A program made the position numbers and the translations under genes. Under the pieces are notes generated by a model. The model made no database searches, was not told where the DNA came from, and worked only from the letters and a program-made list of their open reading frames with translations. Of a DNA stretch of 6,141 nt, positions 1 to 5,585 are shown one piece after another; position 1 is the stretch's first letter; each line of letters starts with the position of its first letter. The stretch lies in assembly GCA_964650975.1 (NCBI GenBank), contig CAZYWA010000481.1:1-6141 (forward strand), written 5' to 3'. Source of the stretch: CAZYWA01 sp964650975 [NCBI: uncultured bacterium] (lineage in GTDB: Bacteria > JADJOY01).

Positions 1-64
1 CGCCTGCCTCGCGCAGCAGTCCCAGGCCCTTGTCGGAGAGTCGATCGGTCACGAGCACTTTCAC
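1..64 (-). CDS. serA: D-3-phosphoglycerate dehydrogenase, N-terminal 21 codons only (gene runs off the left edge)
   Basis: Reading the minus strand from a GTG at 64-62 gives an open frame to the window edge that begins MKVLVTDRLSDKGL and continues through LLREAG. This is the typical opening of SerA: a first beta strand (KVLVTD), a loop, then a helix with the pattern L-S-x-x-G-L-x-L-L. SerA oxidises 3-phosphoglycerate to 3-phosphohydroxypyruvate with NAD+, the first committed step of serine synthesis in the cytoplasm. The GTG start is supported by an excellent Shine-Dalgarno (GAGGTGA) just upstream. The gene follows a class V aminotransferase by 66 nt on the same strand, and that enzyme could carry out the next step of the pathway, which strengthens the call. 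The catalytic and NAD-binding parts lie outside the window, so another member of the 2-hydroxyacid dehydrogenase family cannot be fully excluded. Confidence 0.8.
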   Translation of the reverse strand, partial: MKVLVTDRLSDKGLGLLREAG

Positions 65-68
65 GGTG

Positions 69-75
69 TCACCTC
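69..75 (-). promoter_or_regulatory. Strong ribosome binding site of serA
   Basis: On the minus strand these bases read GAGGTGA, a seven-base match to the anti-Shine-Dalgarno complement. Four nucleotides separate the last A from the GTG start at 64, and seven separate the GAGG core from it. This fixes the serA start and is clearly the best Shine-Dalgarno in the window; the other genes have weak or no visible ones. Confidence 0.75.
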
Positions 76-88
76 GCACGAGCGTGCG
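75..88 (-). other. Small hairpin abutting the serA ribosome binding site
   Basis: On the minus strand the sequence reads CGCAC-GCTC-GTGCG, a 5-bp GC-rich stem with a 4-nt loop. The last G of the stem is the first G of the serA Shine-Dalgarno. It could mask or space the ribosome site, or be a chance inverted repeat in GC-rich DNA. There is no U-tract after it, so it is not a terminator. Confidence 0.3.
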
Positions 89-130
89 TCTGGATGAAGT
101 TTCGTCGAGTGGATCCGGATGCGCCGGCGC

Positions 131-1294
131 TCAATGAATCGGAGAGACACCGAGGCCATTCGCCAGCACTGCTTGCGCGGCGCTCACGGCGGCTCCCGAC
201 GTCACTGGGCAGCCGGCCGAAGCGAGCGCCAGCTCGAGCGCCGCGGCCGCAGTGACGATGTCGAGGCCGTCGACGTGGCCCATGTGCCCGATCCTCACGA
301 TGCGCCCCTTGAGCTGGTCCTGCCCGCCGGAGACGACCATGCCGTGATCCTCGCGGAGCCGGCGCACCACCTCGGCGCCGTCGATCCCGTCGGGCAGCCG
401 GATCGCCGTGAGGGCCGGGCTCGGCGAGGTTGCGGCGACGACTTCCAGACCGAGCGCCGCTGCCGCCGCGCGCGCGGCTTCGGCCGCGCGCGCCTGACGA
501 GCGTACGCGGCGGGGAGCCCTTCGGCGAGTAGCTGATCGAGTGCCGCTCGCAAGCCGAGCACCAGCGAGATGGCCGGTGTCCAGGCGGTCTCGTTCCGCG
601 CCTGCGAGCGGCGCTCGCGGCGCAGGTCGAAATAATATCGCGGGCTGGTGCAGCGCTCCGCGAGCGACCACGCCTTGTCGCTCAGCGCCACGAACGCGAG
701 ACCGGGTGGGATCATGAACGCCTTCTGACTGCCGGCGATCAAAACGTCGATGCCCCACTCGTCCATCGGCATCGGCAACACGCCGACGGCGGTGATGCCG
801 TCGACCACCAGCGCTACCTCGCGGTGACCGCGGACCACGGCCGCGACCTCGCGTACCGGGTGGAGCGCACCGGTCGACGTCTCGGTCGCTTGCATCAGCA
901 CCGCCCGCGCCTCCGGGTGCTCGGCCAAGGCTCGCGCCACCTGGTCGGCGCTCACGACCGAGCCCCAGGGAATGTCGATGGGCACGTCGCGCACGCCGAA
1001 GCTGGCGAGGATCTCGCTCCAGCGCTGGCCGAACTTGCCGGCCCGAACCACGATCGCGGTGTCGCCGGGCGAGAGCACGTTGATCGCGGCCGCTTCCATG
1101 CCGCCGGTCCCCGAGCTGGTGAGCACCAGCACGTCTTGCCGAGTGCCGAACACCAAGCGCAGATCTCGCCTCACGGTCTCGAAGATCTGGCGGAAACCGG
1201 GCCCCCGGTGGTGCGGCAGCGGAACCGCCATCGCGAGCGCGGTTTCGGCTGCGACCGGAGTGGGGCCGGGCGCGAGCAACCGGTACTTGTTCAT
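131..1294 (-). CDS. Class V PLP aminotransferase (serine-pyruvate / alanine-glyoxylate type, MJ0959-like), probable serine-pathway transaminase
   Basis: A complete 387-aa fold-type I PLP enzyme. Visible landmarks: the opening LLAPGPTPV; HHRGPGF at 28-34; the phosphate-binding SSGTGGMEAA at 60-69; ATETSTG at 136-142; VVDGITAVG at 163-171, whose Asp165 should pair with the PLP ring nitrogen; GSQK at 188-191, where Lys191 is the Schiff-base lysine; and RIVRIGHMG at 331-339, whose Arg334 should bind the substrate carboxylate. From memory, the pattern matches archaeal MJ0959 over its full length, including the C-terminal tail after the last helix. Family members move amino groups between serine, alanine or phosphoserine and glyoxylate, pyruvate or 2-oxoglutarate. 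With serA 66 nt downstream, a role as phosphohydroxypyruvate transaminase (a non-SerC route) is a reasonable inference; serine- or alanine-glyoxylate transamination is the alternative. The ATG at 1294 has no clear Shine-Dalgarno, but it starts exactly at the family's N-terminal motif and lies downstream of a plausible promoter. Confidence 0.9.
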   Translation of the reverse strand: MNKYRLLAPGPTPVAAETALAMAVPLPHHRGPGFRQIFETVRRDLRLVFGTRQDVLVLTSSGTGGMEAAAINVLSPGDTAIVVRAGKFGQRWSEILASFGVRDVPIDIPWGSVVSADQVARALAEHPEARAVLMQATETSTGALHPVREVAAVVRGHREVALVVDGITAVGVLPMPMDEWGIDVLIAGSQKAFMIPPGLAFVALSDKAWSLAERCTSPRYYFDLRRERRSQARNETAWTPAISLVLGLRAALDQLLAEGLPAAYARQARAAEAARAAAAALGLEVVAATSPSPALTAIRLPDGIDGAEVVRRLREDHGMVVSGGQDQLKGRIVRIGHMGHVDGLDIVTAAAALELALASAGCPVTSGAAVSAAQAVLANGLGVSPIH

Positions 1295-1345
1295 GTGGGG
1301 GAAGTGCCTGGCCGCATCGCGAGGCGGGGGCCGGGCAAGGGGCGT

Positions 1346-1373
1346 AAGCTAGCGGCTCAGGCTGAAAAGTCAA
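1346..1373 (-). promoter_or_regulatory. Candidate sigma70-type promoter of the aminotransferase-serA operon
   Basis: In the 142-nt gap between the lipoprotein gene and the aminotransferase the minus strand carries TTGACT (1373-1368), a 5/6 match to the -35 box. After 16 nt comes TAGCTT (1351-1346), a weak 3/6 match to the -10 box in the sequence GCTAGCTTACG. It lies in the least GC-rich part of the gap. Transcription would start near 1338, leaving a leader of roughly 45 nt. The rest of the gap shows no small ORF or other clear element. Confidence 0.5.
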
Positions 1374-1436
1374 CGGCCGAAACCCGCGTGAACGAGCCGA
1401 TTCGGAGCGCATCCCGGCGGGCGGCCGGAGCACGTT

Positions 1437-2153
1437 TCAGCGGCTCGCGGCGGGCGCCGCCGCGAGCGCCGCAAGGCTCACCGACGACGCCAGCCGGGTG
1501 AGCTGGTCGAGGGTCGACGAGCGGTCGCCGCGGGCCGCCACCAGCACGCGATCGCCGACCAGCACCTCGACGGAGCGCGCTGCGAGTCCGGGCGCGGCGT
1601 CGGCTGCGTCCTCGGTGGTCACCGCCGGGAAGCCACCGACGGCGATCTCGCGATAGGACCCGCGCGGATCGCGCCGCGCCACGACCCGTTTCACCTCGAA
1701 CGGCACGATCAGGTCGGGCGCGCCGTCGGTGTCGATCACGTCGAGCCAGATCGCCGGCGACGCATCGCGATAGCGCCGCCCGGCTCGCGCGATGTCCGCG
1801 TCGTAGTACTGGAAGCGGCCGGCGGAGATGGGACCGACCTTCGCGTCGGGCTCGGGCGGCGGAAGCGCCGCGGCCAGCTCGCTCGCGGCGAATCGAACAC
1901 CTGGAGCGGCCGCGGCGCCGAGACGTTTGCGGGCGCTCGTCGCCAGCTCGCCCAGATACTCGCGCCGCTGGGCGCCGCCGGCAGGAATGGGACCCCAGTG
2001 CTCACAGCGTTCGAGCAGCTCGGCGCGCGTGGCCGCGAGCGCCGATTCCCAGGGCTCGCCGCCCTCTCGCGCCGGTCGGGCGTGACCGGTCTTGCACGCG
2101 GCCGCGAGCAACACGCCGAGCGCCGCCAGGCGCAGAGATCGTCCCCCAGTCAC
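1437..2153 (-). CDS. Putative outer-membrane lipoprotein of unknown function
   Basis: A 238-aa protein that I do not recognise. It begins with a lipoprotein signal: basic residues (Arg5, Arg8), a hydrophobic stretch LAALGVLLAAA (9-19), and Cys20 as the lipid-modified residue in an LAAAC lipobox. Lys21 at the +2 position, not Asp, would predict sorting to the outer membrane under the E. coli rule. The mature part has no repeats, membrane segments or catalytic motif I can name. It is Ala/Arg-rich with a second Cys at 50, a possible beta-rich core (residues 110-180, with FQYYDADIARAG and AIWLDVIDTDGAPDLIVPF), and a C-terminal segment with GDRVLVAARGD followed by a predicted helix. The start is GTG at 2153, 7 nt after the macro-domain stop, with only a poor Shine-Dalgarno. 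An ATG overlapping that stop is in another frame and ends at once. It is probably the last gene of the six-gene unit. Confidence 0.8.
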   Translation of the reverse strand: MTGGRSLRLAALGVLLAAACKTGHARPAREGGEPWESALAATRAELLERCEHWGPIPAGGAQRREYLGELATSARKRLGAAAAPGVRFAASELAAALPPPEPDAKVGPISAGRFQYYDADIARAGRRYRDASPAIWLDVIDTDGAPDLIVPFEVKRVVARRDPRGSYREIAVGGFPAVTTEDAADAAPGLAARSVEVLVGDRVLVAARGDRSSTLDQLTRLASSVSLAALAAAPAASR

Positions 2154-2160
2154 GACGGGC

Positions 2161-2712
2161 TCATGACTCGGCGGCCGACGTCGCGAGCGCTCGTTCGTAG
2201 TGGGTCAGGGTGGAGGGCATGAAGAGCACGAATCGCACCAGCTCGAGCGTGGTGTCGCCCTCGAGATGAGTGCGCACGGTGGCGAGCGCCACGCTCGCGG
2301 CGGCGGGCTCCGGATACCCGTAGGCACCCGTCGAGATCGACGGAAACGAGATCGACCGCAGGCGGCTCACGGCGGCGAGCTCGAGCGAGGTTCGATACGC
2401 GGAGGCGAGCAGCTCGGGCTCGCCGCTCGTTCCGCCCTGCCACACCGGACCGACCGCGTGGATGACGTGAGCGCAGCGCAGCCGTCCGCCGGTGGTGATC
2501 ACGGCCTGACCGGGCGGGCAGGGCCCACGTTCCCCGCGCAGCTTGCGGCACGCCTCCAGGATCTCGGGCCCGCCGGCCCGGTGGATCGCGCCGTCCACGC
2601 CACCGCCACCCAGCAACGACGAGTTGGCCGCGTTCACGATCGCGTCGGTGGTGGATTCGGTGATGTCACCGAGCACCAGCTCGAGGACGCGGCCGGCGAT
2701 CGTGATCCTCAC
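2161..2712 (-). CDS. Macro-domain O-acetyl-ADP-ribose deacetylase (YmdB/MacroD type)
   Basis: A 183-aa single-domain macro protein, the usual size for this family. Motifs in order: LVLGDITE (13-19 region) binding the adenine and ribose; DAIVNAAN at 23-30; GGGGVDGAIHRAGG at 35-48, containing the catalytic-loop Asp40; CPPGQAVITTGG at 65-76; HVIHAVGPVW at 82-91; and the phosphate-binding SISTGAYGYP at 125-134. This series closely follows E. coli YmdB. Known family members hydrolyse O-acetyl-ADP-ribose, a product of sirtuin deacetylation, and some remove mono-ADP-ribose from proteins; YmdB also modulates RNase III. The start is GTG at 2712, 19 nt after the protease stop and without a clear Shine-Dalgarno, so translation may depend on coupling. 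The lipoprotein gene follows after 7 nt. Function in the cytoplasm is expected, since no signal peptide is visible. Confidence 0.93.
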   Translation of the reverse strand: MRITIAGRVLELVLGDITESTTDAIVNAANSSLLGGGGVDGAIHRAGGPEILEACRKLRGERGPCPPGQAVITTGGRLRCAHVIHAVGPVWQGGTSGEPELLASAYRTSLELAAVSRLRSISFPSISTGAYGYPEPAAASVALATVRTHLEGDTTLELVRFVLFMPSTLTHYERALATSAAES

Positions 2713-2731
2713 GGAGGCACCGTCGCGTCGC

Positions 2732-3817
2732 TCATGGCAATGGATGAACCGGAACCGGAACGAAGGTGAGGATCAGGATCAGCAGGCACGCGAGCGCGAT
2801 GCCGGCTCGTGGCGGGTCCAGCCCCTCGGTCTCCTCCGTGGTGGGCGGATGGTCCACGCCGAGCATCACCAGCAGCGCGGCCCAGAGGAGCCAGCCTTTC
2901 CACGGCGTCGTCACGCCGAGCACCAGCAGCACCGCGACGATGACGGTCCCCACCAGTCGTGGAACCCCGAGCCCCGCGAAGGTGGCGAGCCGGGCCGCCC
3001 GGGCGAGGATCGCGCGGCCCACTGCCGCCGCCGCGCGCTCGACGGGAAGCGTGTCGGGGTCGGCCGAAAGCTCTCCGATTCGAACCCGTAGACGGCGGGC
3101 CCATCCGAGAACCCGCTCGACGCGGCGGCGCCCGACGAGCGCGTGCAGCACGTGTCCGCCGTCCAGCTGGCCGACCGGGATCAAGTTGAACGCCGTGACC
3201 AGCGAGCCCACGTAGCCCGCGAAGCCCACCGGATGGAGCACGACCACGTCGTCGTGCGGATTGGCTGGGCCGAACAACCCTCCCAGGAGCTTGACCAGCA
3301 GGTTGTCGCCGAACACCCATTCGCCAGGAACGGATGGGACCGAGGCGATGGTGCTCCAATGCATGCCGAGCGCCAGCGCCGGAACCGCCACGAGAAACCC
3401 GGCGATCGGTCCGGCTGCGCCGATGTCGAGCAGCGCGCGCCGGCTGGGAATGCGGGCCGGCATCGCGATCACGGCGCCCATGGTCCCGAACGCGGAGTAG
3501 GGAAAGGGCACGAAGAAGGGCAGGCTGGCCGCGACTCGATGGCGCATCGCGAAGAGGTAGTGCCCAGCTTCGTGCACGCTGAGGATGGTCATCAGCGTCA
3601 GGGCGAAGAGTGGTCCGCCCGCCAACCACGTGGTGACGATGGTGGCGAGGTAGAGCGCGACGTGGATCGCCAGCAGCCGTCGGCGCCGCGGCGCCGGCTC
3701 ATCCTCTTCGGGCTCGCTCGCCTGACGATCGCGATGAGCCGCGGACTCGGCGGCGATCCGCATGGTCGCCGCCAGCAGCTCGGCGTCCGGAAGATCCTTG
3801 CCGTTACCGGAGCTCAT
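2732..3817 (-). CDS. Site-2-type intramembrane zinc metalloprotease, peptidase family M50
   Basis: A 361-aa polytopic membrane protein. A hydrophilic, charged N-terminus (1-47, ending in a basic patch PRRRR) is followed by several hydrophobic segments at roughly 48-68, 70-91, 133-153, 197-215, 287-302, 306-321 and 338-356. The zinc site is HEAGH at 82-86, and the third ligand is expected to be Asp219 in NLIPVGQLDGGH (211-222). FFVPFPYSAFGTMGAVI (101-117) and GAAGPIAG (133-140) are typical of the PDZ-less, EGY/S2P-like branch; no PDZ or CBS domain is present. The enzyme should cut transmembrane segments of regulatory proteins, but no anti-sigma factor or other substrate is encoded here. I chose the ATG at 3817 because it follows CTCGGGGACCGGA, a weak Shine-Dalgarno, and overlaps the preceding gene by only 14 nt. 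The frame is open to 4003, but the extra 62 residues are low-complexity read-through of the neighbouring gene. Confidence 0.9.
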   Translation of the reverse strand: MSSGNGKDLPDAELLAATMRIAAESAAHRDRQASEPEEDEPAPRRRRLLAIHVALYLATIVTTWLAGGPLFALTLMTILSVHEAGHYLFAMRHRVAASLPFFVPFPYSAFGTMGAVIAMPARIPSRRALLDIGAAGPIAGFLVAVPALALGMHWSTIASVPSVPGEWVFGDNLLVKLLGGLFGPANPHDDVVVLHPVGFAGYVGSLVTAFNLIPVGQLDGGHVLHALVGRRRVERVLGWARRLRVRIGELSADPDTLPVERAAAAVGRAILARAARLATFAGLGVPRLVGTVIVAVLLVLGVTTPWKGWLLWAALLVMLGVDHPPTTEETEGLDPPRAGIALACLLILILTFVPVPVHPLP

Positions 3818-4619
3818 TCCGGTCCCCGAGCGAGCGGTAGAAACGGACCCGGACGGTGGTTCCGACGCGGGCCTCGAGGACTTGGTCGGCACGCCCGCGG
3901 TTGACCGAGATCTCGACGCGATCGGTGCTGCCGATGAGCGCCAGCAGTGCGCCGGCTGGGACCGCGTCATAGGAGTCGCGCAACCCCCCGACGGTACGCA
4001 CACCCACCTCGACCTCGATCGATCCCTCGGCGAGGTGCGGCAAGTCGCCGGCGCGGACGCTGGTCACCAGGTTGCCGAAATGATCCACGTGAACGACCTC
4101 GCCGCGCACGCCGTCCGCGAGGCGCTCGATGACGGGCTTGGGAAGCCGGACCGGATCGGTGAGAGGAGAGCCCACCGAGCTCAGCGCGCCACCGCTCGCG
4201 AGACGCGCTGCGACCGGCGCAAAGAGATCGCGCCCGTGAAACGTGCGGCTCACGTGGGTGGCCCAGAGCTCGGGGCGATCGAGCACCACCGGCTGGGCCA
4301 ATGGATGGTCGAGAAAGGGCGAGAAGATTCCATTGTCGGGCCCGACCAGCGTTCCCTCCGGGATGCCGAGCGCCATGGGACGGCGCGCGCCGCCCACGCC
4401 GGGATCGACCACCACCAGATGCACCGTGCCCGGTGGAAAGCGCGGCACCGCTGCTTCGAGGAAGAGGGCGCCCGCCGCGACGTCGCCAGGGGGAATCGAA
4501 TGAGAGAGGTCGTGGATGCTCACTCCGGGCGCGAGACGGAGCAGCACTCCCTTCATCTGCGCCACGTAGGGATCGAGTGTCCCGAAGTCCGTGGTGAGCG
4601 TGACGACCGCCGGCGGCAT
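3804..4619 (-). CDS. SAM hydroxide adenosyltransferase (SAM hydrolase, DUF62; chlorinase/fluorinase superfamily)
   Basis: A complete 271-aa protein. The N-terminal domain carries TLTTDFGTLDPYVAQMKG (7-24), HDLSHSIPPGDV (36-47), VVDPGVGGARRP (70-81), VGPDNGIFSP (92-101) and TFHGRDLFAP (126-135). The C-terminal domain carries VDHFGNLVTSV (178-188) and SVNRG (238-242). These allow assignment of the Asp-Arg-His set known from characterised DUF62 enzymes: Asp72, Arg79 and His128. That set activates water, so the expected reaction is SAM + water to adenosine + methionine, not halogenation; fluorinases and chlorinases lack it. The physiological purpose of this reaction is still unclear. The ATG at 4619 lies 8 nt after the preceding stop and places the conserved TTDFG at residue 9, as is usual. 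Its 3' end overlaps the protease gene by 14 nt, so translational coupling is likely. Confidence 0.93.
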   Translation of the reverse strand: MPPAVVTLTTDFGTLDPYVAQMKGVLLRLAPGVSIHDLSHSIPPGDVAAGALFLEAAVPRFPPGTVHLVVVDPGVGGARRPMALGIPEGTLVGPDNGIFSPFLDHPLAQPVVLDRPELWATHVSRTFHGRDLFAPVAARLASGGALSSVGSPLTDPVRLPKPVIERLADGVRGEVVHVDHFGNLVTSVRAGDLPHLAEGSIEVEVGVRTVGGLRDSYDAVPAGALLALIGSTDRVEISVNRGRADQVLEARVGTTVRVRFYRSLGDRNELR

Positions 4620-4627
4620 CGCGTCCG

Positions 4628-5548
4628 TCAGCTGGCGATCGACCGTTCGATCACCGCGGCCGCGAGCAGCGGCACGTTGATCTCGTGATGCCCGGTCACG
4701 TGAAAGCCGCGCCCGCCATCCTGAGTCGGCCGGCGCACCACGTTGGTGAGCGGGCGGTAATGGGCGCGGAAATCGAGATCGACCGTGGTGATGTCGTGGA
4801 GCGGATGGCCCTGATTTCGCGCCAGCGTCACGGCCTTCAGGAACACCTCGGGCAGGATCACGGCGGAGCCCACGTTCAGATGGACCCCGCCCTCGAGCTC
4901 GGCCACGAGCGCGCAGAAGTGCTGAAAATCCCGGAGGGCCGTGGCGCCGATCGCGGCACCGTCGGCGCTCGGATGGATGTGCAGCACGTCGGTTCCCATC
5001 GCCACGTGCACGGTCACCGGGAGGCCGTGGCGCCGAGCGGCGATCATCAGGCTCGCGTGCTCGTGGGGCAGCTTGGCCCCCTCCATCGCTTCGGCGACCG
5101 ACTCACCGAGCCCGGCCTGGCGCTCGTGTCCGCGGCGGATCGCGGCGTTCAGGAACTCGCCGGTTTCCGCGGTGACGCCGAAGCTGCCTCCGGGCAGCGC
5201 CGCATCCACGTCCTCGCTGGTCCGGCCCGCGAGCGCGATCTCGTAGTCGTGGACGATGCCGGCGCCGTTGAGCGCCAGCGCGGTGATCATCCCTCGCTTC
5301 ATCAGATCGATCAGCAGCGGGCTCAAGCCCACCTTGATGACGTGCGCACCCATCGCCAGGATCACCGGGCGTCCCGCCGCGCGCGCCGCGACGATGCGAT
5401 CCGCGATCTCGAGCAGGTCTCGTGCTCCCAGAAAGCGAGGGAGCCGCGCCAGGAAATCGGCGACGCTCGAGCCAGGAACGTGCGGCCGCCCGAAGTCCTC
5501 GATGCAGACCTTGCTGGTTCGGTCCGCCAGCGACACGGTGCGCATCAC
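4628..5548 (-). CDS. Conserved protein of unknown function, faintly deoxyhypusine-synthase-like, next to gmhA
   Basis: A 306-aa soluble protein with no signal peptide or membrane segment. I cannot assign a function. It looks like an enzyme, with several glycine- and histidine-rich motifs: VILAMGAHVIKVGLSP (62-77), LALNGAGIVHDYEIAL (91-106), ALPGGSFGVTAETGEFLN (117-134), VTVHVAMGTDVLHIHPSADGAAIG (178-201, in two parts GTDVLHIHP and SADGAAIG), LEGGVHLNVGSAVILPEVFLK (219-238), HYRPLTNVVRRP (263-274) and GHHEINVPLL (286-295). The first two resemble the NAD-binding part of deoxyhypusine synthase in spacing and character, but the catalytic lysine region of that enzyme is not evident, so this is only a fold-level suggestion. 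It lies 37 nt downstream of gmhA and 8 nt before the SAM hydrolase. The start is either GTG 5548 or the adjacent ATG 5545; neither has a good Shine-Dalgarno. Low confidence applies to the function, not to the gene being real. Confidence 0.85.
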   Translation of the reverse strand: MMRTVSLADRTSKVCIEDFGRPHVPGSSVADFLARLPRFLGARDLLEIADRIVAARAAGRPVILAMGAHVIKVGLSPLLIDLMKRGMITALALNGAGIVHDYEIALAGRTSEDVDAALPGGSFGVTAETGEFLNAAIRRGHERQAGLGESVAEAMEGAKLPHEHASLMIAARRHGLPVTVHVAMGTDVLHIHPSADGAAIGATALRDFQHFCALVAELEGGVHLNVGSAVILPEVFLKAVTLARNQGHPLHDITTVDLDFRAHYRPLTNVVRRPTQDGGRGFHVTGHHEINVPLLAAAVIERSIAS

Positions 5549-5585
5549 GAAGCTCGGCGCCAGGAATCGCGCTGGGATCGGGCGT

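Noticed and set aside
1414-1428. Inverted repeat CCGGC / GCCGG with a 5-nt loop just after the lipoprotein stop, as a possible terminator
   Set aside because: The stem is only 5 bp and no U-tract follows on the minus strand. Such repeats arise easily in DNA this rich in GC, so I do not call an intrinsic terminator.
69-1433. Long open frame (454 codons) on the minus strand parallel to the aminotransferase
   Set aside because: It is an Arg/Ala/Gly-rich shadow frame caused by GC-biased third positions; the overlapping frame encodes an unmistakable PLP enzyme.
3818-4003. 62-residue N-terminal extension of the M50 protease
   Set aside because: The extension lies wholly inside the SAM hydrolase gene in another frame, is rich in Ser, Arg and Pro, and has no family motif. 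The ATG at 3817 is a better start.
3804-4619. Possible halogenase (fluorinase or chlorinase)
   Set aside because: The Asp72-Arg79-His128 set that marks water-using DUF62 enzymes is present, so SAM hydrolysis is the better call.
3762-4688. Plus-strand open frames of 250-330 codons opposite the SAM hydrolase, the protease and the protein next to gmhA
   Set aside because: They are antisense to genes with clear motifs, are rich in Arg, His and Gln, and carry no recognisable domain or ribosome site.
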